Origin: Lachnospiraceae bacterium
GTDB lineage: Bacteria > Bacillota > Clostridia > Lachnospirales > Lachnospiraceae
Assembly: GCA_015057635.1 (NCBI GenBank)
Contig: SVEB01000078.1
Span: forward strand, 1 to 39,494
Direction: 5' to 3'
Length of the DNA stretch: 39,494 bases
Part shown: one piece after another, positions 11,559 to 19,548 of the stretch
How the letters are laid out: each line of letters begins with the position of its first letter
Position numbering within the stretch: the stretch's first letter is position 1
Notes under the pieces: model-generated
The model's input: only the letters and a program-made list of their open reading frames with translations
Told to the model about the DNA's origin: nothing
Database searches by the model: none
Program-made: the position numbers and the translations under genes

Positions 11559-12887
11559 ATGTTCTCAAAAAACGCTTTAAAAAAGCTGATTATACCGTTA
11601 ATTATTGAGCAGATTCTGGCGGTGACGGTAGGCATGGCGGATACGATGATGGTCTCTCATGCAGGGGAAGCCGCAATCTCCGGTGTCTCTTTAGTAGATA
11701 TGATCAATAACCTGTTAATATCGGTTTTCGCTGCGCTGGCAACCGGCGGTGCAGTTGTTACAGCACAGTTTATCGGTGGCAAGAAAAAGGAAAAGTCTCT
11801 TGAGTCTGCAAGACAGCTTATTTTTATTGCGGCCTGCATATCAACGATTATTATGGGATTATGTTTGATCTTGCGTCGGCCTGTTTTAAGAGGCTTGTTT
11901 GGTTCAATCGATTCGGAGGTTATGGAGAATGCCACTATCTATTTTATGATATCAGCGCTGTCTTATCCGTTTCTGGCAGTTTATAATTCGTGTGCAGCAT
12001 TGTTCCGTGCGATTGGCAATTCACGTATCAGTATGCGGGTATCGATTCTTATGAATTTGATTAACGTAACGGGGAATGCAATCTGTATTTATAGCCTTTC
12101 TATGGGAGTGGCAGGTGTTGCAATCCCATCTCTTGTATCCAGAGCATTTGCGGCAGTTGTCATGCTCATCCTGATTCGGAATCCTAAAAATGAGGTTTAC
12201 TTAAAAAAGGGATTGATTATTCCGAACAAGGACATGATTGGCAAAATATTATATATTGGAATACCAAATGGATTGGAAAATGGATTGTTTCAGTTCGGCA
12301 GAGTGATTGTTGTCAGTATTATAGCCGGATTTGGAACGGTTCAGATTGCAGCCAATGCGGTTGCAAATAGTGTTGACAGCATGGGATGCATTGCAGGGCA
12401 GGCAATGAGTCTTGCTATGATCACTGTTGTGGGACAATGTGTTGGAGCAGGAGACGAAGAGCAGGTACGTTTCTATACAAAGAAACTGATGAAATTGACG
12501 TATGGAATCACGGCGGCAGTGAATACGTGTATTCTGCTTGCACTGCCGTGGATTCTTAGCATATTCAGCCTGACACCGGAGACAAGAAAACTTGCTTATA
12601 TCCTTATTATGATTCACAATGGATTTGCAATCCTGTTCTGGCCGGCATCCTTTACACTGCCCAACGCGCTTCGTGCCTGCAATGATGTGAAGTTTGCAAT
12701 GTTTGTTTCTATATTCTCAATGGTTGCTTTCCGTATTCTGTTCAGTTATATTCTTGGCGTGGGATTTGGACTTGGTGCGATCGGTGTATGGATTGCTATG
12801 CTGATGGACTGGATATTCAGAGTGATTTGCTTTGTATTGCGTTTCGCATCCGGTGTTTGGAGGAAAAAAGCGGGGATAGCAGCATAA
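11559..12887 (+). CDS. MATE family efflux transporter
   Basis: A complete 442-residue multidrug and toxin extrusion antiporter of the cytoplasmic membrane, with about 12 transmembrane helices in two homologous halves. It begins FSKNALKKLIIPLIIEQIL and GMADTMMVSHAG, the standard MATE N-terminus with the TM1 GxxDT motif. GNAICIYSLSMGVAGVAIPSLVSR is the TM5-6 signature region, and ANAVANSVDSMGCIAGQAMSLA opens the second half. The frame is open upstream to 11379, but that stretch includes terminator sequence. ATG 11559 (or GTG 11553) behind AGGG at 11544-11547 gives the usual MATE length. A possible promoter is TTGGTT 11510-11515 with TATAAG 11534-11539. The gene is monocistronic and its substrate is unknown. 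Confidence 0.9.
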   Translation: MFSKNALKKLIIPLIIEQILAVTVGMADTMMVSHAGEAAISGVSLVDMINNLLISVFAALATGGAVVTAQFIGGKKKEKSLESARQLIFIAACISTIIMGLCLILRRPVLRGLFGSIDSEVMENATIYFMISALSYPFLAVYNSCAALFRAIGNSRISMRVSILMNLINVTGNAICIYSLSMGVAGVAIPSLVSRAFAAVVMLILIRNPKNEVYLKKGLIIPNKDMIGKILYIGIPNGLENGLFQFGRVIVVSIIAGFGTVQIAANAVANSVDSMGCIAGQAMSLAMITVVGQCVGAGDEEQVRFYTKKLMKLTYGITAAVNTCILLALPWILSIFSLTPETRKLAYILIMIHNGFAILFWPASFTLPNALRACNDVKFAMFVSIFSMVAFRILFSYILGVGFGLGAIGVWIAMLMDWIFRVICFVLRFASGVWRKKAGIAA

Positions 12888-13021
12888 AGGACAGCACTTT
12901 TTGCATGGTATATAGCATTTTTTGTGGTTTTTTTAAAATATGATGCATATTATACTATATTATAGGAAATAAACGTGACATTCTATAATGCGGAATAGTA
13001 TAGTAATGCTGGAGGGGTACC

Positions 13022-13474
13022 ATGTGTGTTGAGTTAATGAAATATCATGGATCAGGAGACGATTATTTGATTTATGATCCGGTGAAAAATCAGATGAATT
13101 TAAATGCAGCTCAGGTGAAGCTGATTTTCAATAGAAGTCTTGTAAGTGGTTCGGAAGGAATTCTAGTTGGACCGATTTATGAAGGAGATCAGTGCAAGGT
13201 GCATATGTTTCGCCAGCGAGGAACGAAAAAGAAAACGAGAAACGGTTACCGTATTTTCTTAACCTATCTAAAAGATCAGGGCTATGAGTGGCAGAAATCT
13301 GAGAAAGTGACATTAGTGGATGCTGAAACAATGAAAGAAGAAAATATGGATATGTATCATAAAGAAGTACAGGTAATGCAGGCATCCTTAGGGGAAGAGG
13401 AAGAGCAGGCACGTTCGGTTGGAAAAGTGATGCTGTTTGACAGCTTTGTAGATAATTTGAAAGAGTATGAATAA
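13022..13474 (+). CDS. Half-length DapF-like (diaminopimelate epimerase fold) protein, likely non-catalytic
   Basis: A 150-residue protein matching only the N-terminal half of diaminopimelate epimerase. Matching segments are MKYHGSGDDYLIYDP (residues 6-20), FNRSLVSGSEGILVGP (36-51) and TRNGYRIFLTYLKDQGY (72-88). DapF normally has about 275 residues in two mirrored domains, each giving one catalytic Cys. Here the second domain is absent. The position of the first Cys (CGNG in many DapF) reads TRNG, so both catalytic Cys are missing. Residues 95-150 are charged and do not resemble DapF. GGAGGGG at 13011-13017 gives a strong start and a clean terminator follows, so the gene looks expressed rather than broken. 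It may be a pseudo-enzyme, a binding protein, or a decaying paralogue. Confidence 0.7.
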   Translation: MCVELMKYHGSGDDYLIYDPVKNQMNLNAAQVKLIFNRSLVSGSEGILVGPIYEGDQCKVHMFRQRGTKKKTRNGYRIFLTYLKDQGYEWQKSEKVTLVDAETMKEENMDMYHKEVQVMQASLGEEEEQARSVGKVMLFDSFVDNLKEYE

Positions 13475-13478
13475 GATG

Positions 13479-13523
13479 ATAGAGCAAGGGATGCAAAACA
13501 TACGTTTGCGTCCCTTGCTCTAT
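13479..13523. terminator. Terminator after DapF-like gene
   Basis: Twenty-base arms at 13479-13498 and 13504-13523 pair with one G-U position and a 5-base loop. The T-run beyond is interrupted, but the stem is long and GC-rich in the middle. Confidence 0.8.
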
Positions 13524-13672
13524 TATGGTATATTATTTTGGAAATAGTAGAATTTGTTTCTAGTAATTTTTTTTGAAATTTGGTATGATATTATTTACGC
13601 TATTGTATTAGAATATGAATTTACAACAGCGATTTGATTTTAATCAGCTAAATGGCTGAGGAGTAGAGCTAG

Positions 13673-15589
13673 GTGAAAGATATGAGTAACGAAACGAAAG
13701 ACATAGGATATCAGGAGGGAATTGAGCATTTTTTCAATGATTTAAAATATGTGACGGTAAGCCTTGTGAAAGACCGGAATCAGCTTTTGGATAAGTTTGA
13801 AGGAACTATTTTTGATATTCCATATGAAGAGATAAAAGAACGTTACAGCAACGAATATGAGATGTTTTATTATTCAGTGGATCAAGGTTTACATAAAAGC
13901 AGCAGGCAGATGACAGTAAGAGAGAATATGCAGTTATTGAGCTATTATAAGGAAAAGCTTAGTCATGTGACCGGATGTCTGTCCAGCATATTGAAAGAAC
14001 GCGCTGGATTATGGGAATCATTTGGTTTTCATGGATTTGACAGCTTTCAGACAATGCGTGTTTTTTTAGATGCCGCACAGGGAGTTACAAAAGAGCTTGC
14101 GGTGACTTATTCCTGGTTTGACCTGAAGAATGAAGAAAAGATGCGTGGATATATTGATGAAGTTCAGACAAAGATGGAAGATAGTCAAAAAGCAAGAAAA
14201 CGCATTATGAAAGTCTGGAACGAAGAAGTATTTTTAGAAGAAAATCGTCAGATGATTGAATCCTTTGTTTCATCCAAACAGGGAAATCTGAAATTCTTAA
14301 ATAGTTCCTTTTGGAAGAACCGCAAAAAACTGAAGGCACTTTTCAAAGAGGATGCGGAGCTGTTGACAGATCAGGAGATTGATGTACTGCATCATAATAT
14401 GCAGATTCTAAAACATGATGGAGGGTGGCTGATCCGTCATGAGGAGGAAATCAAATCGATTATTGGAGAAGCTTATCTTCATGAGAATACAGACTTTGAG
14501 AATCTTCGTGTTTCTTACCAGAAATTCCGAGAGTTTTTAGCTCTTTTTGAAGGAAGGGAGATACCGGAAAGGCTGATTGACAGATTTGTTTCCGAGCGAG
14601 CAGCGATACCATATTTTTGTGATATTGTAAAACAGCTTTCCTTTTATTATCCAGACAGCATTTACCAGGAGTTTGCATGTATTTATCCAAATTCAGAGGA
14701 AGAGAAGTTCTATTTTACTCCTATTAAGCAGTTGTATGATTATTGCTGTCAGTCATTAGAAATCATAATTCATCTGGAGATGGATTATAGCCTGTTTATG
14801 CAGAAAGCGAGGGCACACGTGGCAGATATGATGCTGCTAGGAGAAGTCCGTACTGCACTGTACCAGATTGAACGCGTCATTCAGAAGGAAAAATGGCTGA
14901 AAGATAATGAGGGAACAATCGCAACGATCTGTGCCGGTCAATACCGCAATCATGAGACCGACTGGGAGGCATTAAAAAAATATCTTCTCGAACAGAAAGA
15001 AGATCAGGCTAAAGCGGCAGAACTTGCCAAGAATGTGGAGAATATCACATACACGTATGAATTTGACCAGATACGTATCGCAGATAAGGAAGAGTTTAAG
15101 AAAGAATATGGCAACTTGGAAGATACGTTCGCGCTGCTTTCTTATATTATAGAGAAAGAACAGCCAATCTCTGTGAAGACACTTTCCAGACGAGCCGCTT
15201 CCTTTTTAGCGCTTCCGCGTGTGACACCGAAACTGAAATCAAAAATTGGAAGCTACCTTGCAGAAGCCCTTCCGGACGAATATATTGTTCAGAATGAATA
15301 TGTAATGGCAGCAGACCTTGAGAGAATTAAGTTCCGTATTCCTGAAAATCCAGAGGTAAAGCGAAGTGTAGATGAGCTTTGTGAAGAGGAATTAAAAGCC
15401 GGTATCAAGAGAGTGATTGAGGTTCACCAGGAAATTACGCTGGATGCCATTGGAAAAGTAATTGCATCACAGCTGAATTATCCAAGAAGAAGCAAATCAT
15501 TTAATGATACAATCGAACGTGCAGTTTTACAGTTAAAGCGGGATAATAAGATTGTCCGACACAGCGGCGGCTGGAGACTTCTTTCTTGA
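13673..15589 (+). CDS. Large helical protein with DUF3320-like C-terminal winged-helix repeats
   Basis: A 638-residue soluble protein, mostly charged alpha-helix and coiled coil to about residue 480. At the C-terminus come two similar winged-helix-like units. The first (about 497-560, EKEQPISVKTLSRRAASFLAL) resembles DUF3320. The second (about 577-637, VHQEITLDAIGKVIASQLNYPRR) has the same plan, ending HSGGWRLLS. DUF3320 is known from the end of large superfamily 1 DNA helicases (DUF4011 type), but no Walker A, Walker B or nuclease motif is visible here. The protein looks like a stand-alone helicase tail or an unrelated DNA- or protein-binding factor. GTG 13673 is chosen because TGAGGAG (13657-13663) lies 9 bases upstream; ATG 13682 is possible. 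The gene is alone and ends at a terminator. Confidence 0.65.
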   Translation: MKDMSNETKDIGYQEGIEHFFNDLKYVTVSLVKDRNQLLDKFEGTIFDIPYEEIKERYSNEYEMFYYSVDQGLHKSSRQMTVRENMQLLSYYKEKLSHVTGCLSSILKERAGLWESFGFHGFDSFQTMRVFLDAAQGVTKELAVTYSWFDLKNEEKMRGYIDEVQTKMEDSQKARKRIMKVWNEEVFLEENRQMIESFVSSKQGNLKFLNSSFWKNRKKLKALFKEDAELLTDQEIDVLHHNMQILKHDGGWLIRHEEEIKSIIGEAYLHENTDFENLRVSYQKFREFLALFEGREIPERLIDRFVSERAAIPYFCDIVKQLSFYYPDSIYQEFACIYPNSEEEKFYFTPIKQLYDYCCQSLEIIIHLEMDYSLFMQKARAHVADMMLLGEVRTALYQIERVIQKEKWLKDNEGTIATICAGQYRNHETDWEALKKYLLEQKEDQAKAAELAKNVENITYTYEFDQIRIADKEEFKKEYGNLEDTFALLSYIIEKEQPISVKTLSRRAASFLALPRVTPKLKSKIGSYLAEALPDEYIVQNEYVMAADLERIKFRIPENPEVKRSVDELCEEELKAGIKRVIEVHQEITLDAIGKVIASQLNYPRRSKSFNDTIERAVLQLKRDNKIVRHSGGWRLLS

Positions 15590-15606
15590 TTGATAGGAGA
15601 ATAGAT

Positions 15607-15673
15607 AAAAAATCCGTTTACGGGCTGAGAGACCAGCAGATATGTTGGGAGTCAGTTTGTGAACGGGTTTTTT
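15607..15673 (+). terminator. Terminator after DUF3320-like gene
   Basis: AAAAAATCCGTTTA (15607-15620) pairs with TGAACGGGTTTTTT (15660-15673) using G-U pairs, with additional partial pairing in the 39-base interior. Six T end the stem. Confidence 0.75.
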
Positions 15674-15747
15674 ATTTACATATTTTATTAAAGTATGATA
15701 TAGGCGGATCTAGGAAATGTTTTTTGCTAATTAAATAGGGAAAAAAG

Positions 15748-15776
15748 TTGAATAATGGGTAAAACTGTATTAGAAT
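15748..15776 (+). promoter_or_regulatory. Probable promoter of the amidohydrolase gene
   Basis: TTGAAT at 15748-15753, a 17-base spacer and TAGAAT at 15771-15776, 37 bases before the start codon. The -10 context TGTATTAGAATA also occurs at 13604-13615 upstream of the preceding gene. Confidence 0.5.
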
Positions 15777-15813
15777 AAGGAAAAAAATTATTACATATCA
15801 AGGGGGAAAAAGT

Positions 15814-16980
15814 ATGTTATGCATTAAAAATGGTATGATTCATGATGCAGTGAATCGGGAACCTTATATTGCGGATATTTTGACAGAGGACGGTAAAATC
15901 GTAAAAATTGAGCCCAACATTCAGGTTGATGATTCCATGGAAGTTTTAGATGCAACAGGACTTATGGTATACCCGGGATTTGTGGAAGCACACTGTCATC
16001 TGGGGCTTGACGGACATGGAATTGGATTTGAAGGGGATGACTGCAATGAGATGACCGATATTCTGACCCCACAGTTAAGAGCCATTGATGCCATCAATCC
16101 AATGGATGTGACGGTTAATCAGGCAGCTCTCGGAGGGGTTACTTGCGTAGGAACCGGTCCCGGAAGTGCAAATGTATTAGGCGGAACATTTGCAGCGATT
16201 AAGACAACCGGTAAGCGCATTGATAATATGATCGTAAAAGAAGCAGTCGCAATGAAATGTGCATTCGGTGAGAACCCAAAACGCTGTTACCGTGATAAAA
16301 ATAACTATTCCAGAATGTCATCCGCATCAAAGCTGCGTGAGATTCTTTATAAGGCAAAAGAATACATGGAGAAGAAAGAGGCGGCAGGAGAGGATATTAC
16401 CAAGAGACCATCCTATGACTGTAAATTAGAAGCGTTGATTCCGGTTTTAAAACGTGAGATTCCGTTAAAAGCACATGCGCATAGAGCAGATGATATCTTT
16501 ACAGCAATCCGCATCGCAAAAGAATTTAATCTCAAACTTACACTGGAGCACTGTACAGAAGGACATTTAGTAGCAGATGAGATCGCGAAAGAGAACTATC
16601 CGGTTGCGGTTGGACCATCTTTTGGCCATGCTACCAAATATGAACTTCGCAATAAAACATTTGAGACTCCCGGCATATTAGCAAAAGCAGGCTGTCAGGT
16701 ATCCATCATTACCGATTCGCCGGTAACACCGCTTCATTACCTTCCATTATGCGCAGGTCTTGCAGTGAAGAATGGAATGGATGAGTTTGATGCGCTAAAG
16801 GCAATCACAATCAATCCGGCTAAACATCTGGGGATTGAAGACAGGGTTGGATCGATTGAACCAGGAAAGGATGCCGATTTTGTCCTTGCCAATGATAATC
16901 CAATGGAATCTTCTACAAAAATCATGTATACTATAATCAATGGCAAACTCATAGAGAAAGACAGCAACCCACTGGTGTAG
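15814..16980 (+). CDS. Metal-dependent amidohydrolase (imidazolonepropionase-like)
   Basis: A 388-residue cytoplasmic amidohydrolase-superfamily enzyme with a binuclear or mononuclear metal site in a TIM barrel. Metal and catalytic residues visible in order are His60 and His62 in the EAHCHLG motif, a possible bridging Lys near MKCAFGENP (Lys148), His221/His223 in KAHAHRADD, His246 in LEHCTEGH, and Asp301 in IITDSPVT. The small beta domain is made of both termini (IKNGMIHDA; GSIEPGKDADFVLANDNP), as expected. It hydrolyses a C-N bond in a cyclic amide or related compound, but the substrate cannot be named. AGGGGG at 15801-15806 supports the start. It has its own promoter and terminator and no functional partner beside it. 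Confidence 0.85.
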   Translation: MLCIKNGMIHDAVNREPYIADILTEDGKIVKIEPNIQVDDSMEVLDATGLMVYPGFVEAHCHLGLDGHGIGFEGDDCNEMTDILTPQLRAIDAINPMDVTVNQAALGGVTCVGTGPGSANVLGGTFAAIKTTGKRIDNMIVKEAVAMKCAFGENPKRCYRDKNNYSRMSSASKLREILYKAKEYMEKKEAAGEDITKRPSYDCKLEALIPVLKREIPLKAHAHRADDIFTAIRIAKEFNLKLTLEHCTEGHLVADEIAKENYPVAVGPSFGHATKYELRNKTFETPGILAKAGCQVSIITDSPVTPLHYLPLCAGLAVKNGMDEFDALKAITINPAKHLGIEDRVGSIEPGKDADFVLANDNPMESSTKIMYTIINGKLIEKDSNPLV

Positions 16981-17027
16981 GACGCACACTGGACTGGAAG
17001 GATTTGGGGCAAAAAGACTGGTGAACG

Positions 17028-17075
17028 GGGCTTTGTGGCAAGTAATACAGTTTTGCTTGCCACAAAGCCCTTTTA
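17028..17075 (+). terminator. Terminator after amidohydrolase
   Basis: Perfect 15-base arms GGGCTTTGTGGCAAG (17028-17042) and CTTGCCACAAAGCCC (17056-17070), then TTTTA. Confidence 0.9.
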
Positions 17076-17235
17076 TTCAGGGGAAAAGTCCAAAATCCAA
17101 TTTAGTCAGAATGTTCAAAAATGAATTGAGTTACTAATGTAATTGACGTAATCTATGAAAAATGGGATTGTCTGATGTGATGGAAATAGTTTGTTTATGG
17201 ATTTAGTTTAGTTAAAAAGAATTGAGGAAATAGGT

Positions 17236-17448
17236 ATGGATATTTTTAGTGATTGTTTGGATTATGAGGATGTAGATTTTAGTGTGTGGTTTGATGAGGA
17301 CGGAGAAGGGATTGAGATAGAGGAGTTAGAGGATGAAGAAATCCGTAATGCATTAATTATGTTAGATCGAAAGATTAAGATGCTGCCGGAACATGAGAAT
17401 ATCGAAATATGGGAAGAGTATCGGCGGATTTTTAAAGAAATGTTGTAG
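17236..17448 (+). CDS. Small acidic hypothetical protein (70 aa)
   Basis: A 70-residue, strongly acidic protein of no recognised family (about one third Asp or Glu). The N-terminal half carries a DYEDVDFSVWFDEDGEGIEI stretch and the C-terminal half is predicted helical (EEYRRIFKEML). GAGG at 17224-17227 lies 8 bases before the ATG. The gene lies between a terminator and the next small gene 68 bases downstream, so both may share a transcript. It is probably real given the ribosome site and codon use, but it is short and function is unknown. Confidence 0.5.
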   Translation: MDIFSDCLDYEDVDFSVWFDEDGEGIEIEELEDEEIRNALIMLDRKIKMLPEHENIEIWEEYRRIFKEML

Positions 17449-17516
17449 AAATTAGAAACATTAGCACTGTCTTTGTCATATCATAGTATTAAGAATAGAA
17501 AGAACAGGGTGGTGCA

Positions 17517-17972
17517 ATGGATTCCAATACATTAGACAGAAGATGGGATGCAGAATATGAGATACCATTATGCTGCAATTATACACCGGCTGGAAGAATT
17601 CCGTTAAGAATCCAGAAACATGAGATTGCAGGAAAGCTAAAAGATGAGATGCAGGTAATTGAATATGAAACTGTACCAGAATCCGAGATGATCCTTCCGG
17701 ATGCAAGCGAGTATTTGCTGTGGTATGGCTTATCCGTAGTCTCCTATGTAAAGAACTCCTATATCAAGGTATTCCTTGTCTTAAATGGCAAGCCCTTATA
17801 CGAGACAATGAAACTCTATCGTCTCGGCGCAGATAAAGAGCGTATCATTCAGTATCAGCACGCCCTGACATCCAGTGAAAAAGAGAGCCGCCTTACCATT
17901 CAATTCGAAGTAACCCCCGAAGACCACATGGAGATCAGCGGTCGTGTCTCCCTCCTAAACCAGGCTTCATAA
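17517..17972 (+). CDS. Conserved-looking hypothetical protein (151 aa)
   Basis: 151 residues with no signal peptide or membrane helix and no family I can name with confidence. The sequence is beta-rich in the middle (EYLLWYGLSVVSYVKNSYIKVFLVLNGKPLYETMKLYRL) and ends in another strand pair, suggesting a small beta-sandwich or barrel. AGGGTGG at 17505-17511 supports ATG 17517. It follows the 70-residue gene by 68 bases and ends 71 bases before the palindromic repeat at 18044. It converges with the AraC gene on the other strand, and the repeat may serve as shared terminator for both. Confidence 0.65.
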   Translation: MDSNTLDRRWDAEYEIPLCCNYTPAGRIPLRIQKHEIAGKLKDEMQVIEYETVPESEMILPDASEYLLWYGLSVVSYVKNSYIKVFLVLNGKPLYETMKLYRLGADKERIIQYQHALTSSEKESRLTIQFEVTPEDHMEISGRVSLLNQAS

Positions 17973-18043
17973 TAAAGGGTGCCTCATCCCACTTACTCTC
18001 ATTCTTGAATGGTGTGAGTCCGACTGAACGCCAAACAGGGAAA

Positions 18044-18141
18044 GGAAGAGGGACGGAAGGACGAGCGGGGTGCGGTGCAGTATCATCCGAATGTTCGGAC
18101 GATACTGCACCGCACTCCGCTCGTCCTTCATCCCCTCTTCC
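18044..18141. repeat. Long palindromic repeat, copy 1 (98 bases)
   Basis: Two 48-base arms (18044-18091 and 18094-18141) match at 43 of 48 positions with only two bases between them, so DNA or RNA can fold into a nearly unbroken hairpin. Weaker pairing continues outside. The segment 18066-18101 is identical over 36 bases to 26820-26855, inside the larger palindrome of copy 2. The element is GC-richer than its surroundings. It sits between convergent genes, 14 bases from the AraC stop codon, and may end both transcripts. It encodes no transposase and looks like a MITE- or REP-type element. Confidence 0.85.
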
Positions 18142-18155
18142 GTTTTCGCCCGTCT

Positions 18156-19097
18156 CTAAATCCACCCCGAAAATTCAAATATGCTCTGCTTTTCGGATTT
18201 GTCTTCGGACTGGAGGATCTGGCTGCGCCAGGTACGTGGTGAAACCCCGATAACCTTGATAAAATACCGGTTAAAGCTGGATACCGAGTGGAAGCCTACC
18301 TGCTCTGATATACTAAGAATTGCTTCTTCTGTGCTTTTTAATAAGGAGCAGGCTTTATAAATTCTTGTCTTGTTCACATAGTCGAGGGGACTTGTCCCCA
18401 TAATATCGTTAAATACTCGTCTAAAGTGGGTCACACTCAAATGACAAACCATAGCAAGATCCTCGACGGAAAATTGCTGCATATAGTTTTTGCGGATATA
18501 TTCAAGCGCTGGAGAGATGACAAGAGCATTCTCCGGCGTTTCTTTTTGCCCCAGACTCGATTCATTCGATTTCTGAATCCGAAACATCTCAATGCAAAGA
18601 GCAAGAAGCAGTCCGCGCACACTGGACTGATAATTGCTTTTTTGTTCCTTCATCTCCTGCAGTACACATTCTGCCAGAAAGTGTATCTTTGGATGCTCTT
18701 CTTTATGTATGATTAGAAAGGGATTGGGAGAAGAGTGCGTAATTGGCATTGAGATATCCTGTGAGTAATATTCAAAAATACCTCGGAACATATCATCTGT
18801 ATCCAGAAAAAGATAGGACCAAAGGCTTTGGACGCCTTTGTTACTATATGTAGTGTGAGGAAGATCCTTTGGAATAAAGGTGATATCGCCGGCTTTAAAA
18901 GGAACTGTCTTATCTTCAATCTCCATAATTCCGCTATCGGTATGACAGATTCCAATTTCAAGACAATTATGAAAATGGAGTCTCCCGCTTTTGATATCCG
19001 ATATTCTCCACCTATTTCCAGTCAGCAGGAGAACTGGAAAATTGACTGGTAATATGTAATTTCGATATTCTACGATCGTTTTTTTATGACGTGGCAT
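18156..19097 (-). CDS. AraC family transcriptional regulator
   Basis: A 313-residue sugar-responsive regulator. The N-terminal cupin (about 30-140) contains the HFHNCLEIGICHTDSG metal/ligand strand pair and FIPKDLPHTTYSN. The C-terminal double helix-turn-helix (about 195-295) has FSVEDLAMVCHLSVTHFRRVF and the second-helix signature AILSISEQVGFHSVSSFNRYF followed by GVSPRTWR. It starts at 19097, where AGGAGG on the minus strand lies 7 bases upstream. It is divergent from the oligosaccharide importer, so it is very likely the activator of that transport and GH112-GH105 locus, sensing an imported sugar. The last codons run to within 14 bases of the palindromic repeat. Confidence 0.92.
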   Translation of the reverse strand: MPRHKKTIVEYRNYILPVNFPVLLLTGNRWRISDIKSGRLHFHNCLEIGICHTDSGIMEIEDKTVPFKAGDITFIPKDLPHTTYSNKGVQSLWSYLFLDTDDMFRGIFEYYSQDISMPITHSSPNPFLIIHKEEHPKIHFLAECVLQEMKEQKSNYQSSVRGLLLALCIEMFRIQKSNESSLGQKETPENALVISPALEYIRKNYMQQFSVEDLAMVCHLSVTHFRRVFNDIMGTSPLDYVNKTRIYKACSLLKSTEEAILSISEQVGFHSVSSFNRYFIKVIGVSPRTWRSQILQSEDKSEKQSIFEFSGWI

Positions 19098-19548
19098 GAA
19101 ATTCCTCCTAATATATTACTATATTTTCCACTTCCTATTATAGCCTAACAAAAAACGAAAATCAACCAAAGAAATGCCGAAAGGTACGAACAATCTCTTG
19201 TGAAATACACAACAAAGTGTAAAAAAAACAAGATATGGGAGAAGAAATGCACAATTCAAATTCCTTAATTTGTAAAAAGTGTCAAACGTTATTCAAAATG
19301 ATGGTCGAAATTGCACAATACTTAAGACATATTGATTAGAATTGGAACAATATACCAGTTATAATGTATGTAAATCAAATGAATGAAATAGTTCAGCAAT
19401 CAAGTACTTTAAGTAAAATAATACGAATATGTAAAAGGAAAAAGTGAGAATACCAGAGAAGATAATCGAAATATAGTTCAATGAGGCGATTGATTTACTA
19501 ATGAGTAAATTAATATAGCAATGCATAAAACTTAACGGGGGTGTTCAT
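19098..19548. promoter_or_regulatory. 451-base divergent regulatory region, AraC gene / importer
   Basis: Holds the minus-strand promoter of the AraC gene at 19137-19165. Three direct repeats on the plus strand follow: GAAATACACAA at 19202, GAAATGCACAA at 19243 and GAAATTGCACAA at 19307. A TATAAT lies at 19360-19365 without a good -35 at the right distance, as expected for an activator-dependent promoter. About 180 bases of leader separate it from the importer start. The repeats are candidate AraC-family sites, by inference. Confidence 0.45.
19137..19165 (-). promoter_or_regulatory. Sigma-A promoter of the AraC regulator gene
   Basis: On the minus strand, TTGATT (19165-19160), a 17-base spacer and TATAAT (19142-19137), 40 bases before the start codon. 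Confidence 0.7.

Noticed and set aside
15600..15680. Possible riboswitch before the amidohydrolase
   Set aside because: The structure is explained as the terminator of the preceding gene, and no known aptamer pattern was recognised.
18005..18253. Open frames on both strands across the hairpin at 18044-18141 (82 and 76 codons)
   Set aside because: They arise from the palindrome itself, the two strands giving similar peptides. They lack ribosome sites and overlap the AraC gene.
19280..19299. Possible CcpA (cre) site around the AACGTT upstream of the importer
   Set aside because: The spacing of TG and CA around the central CG does not fit the cre consensus.
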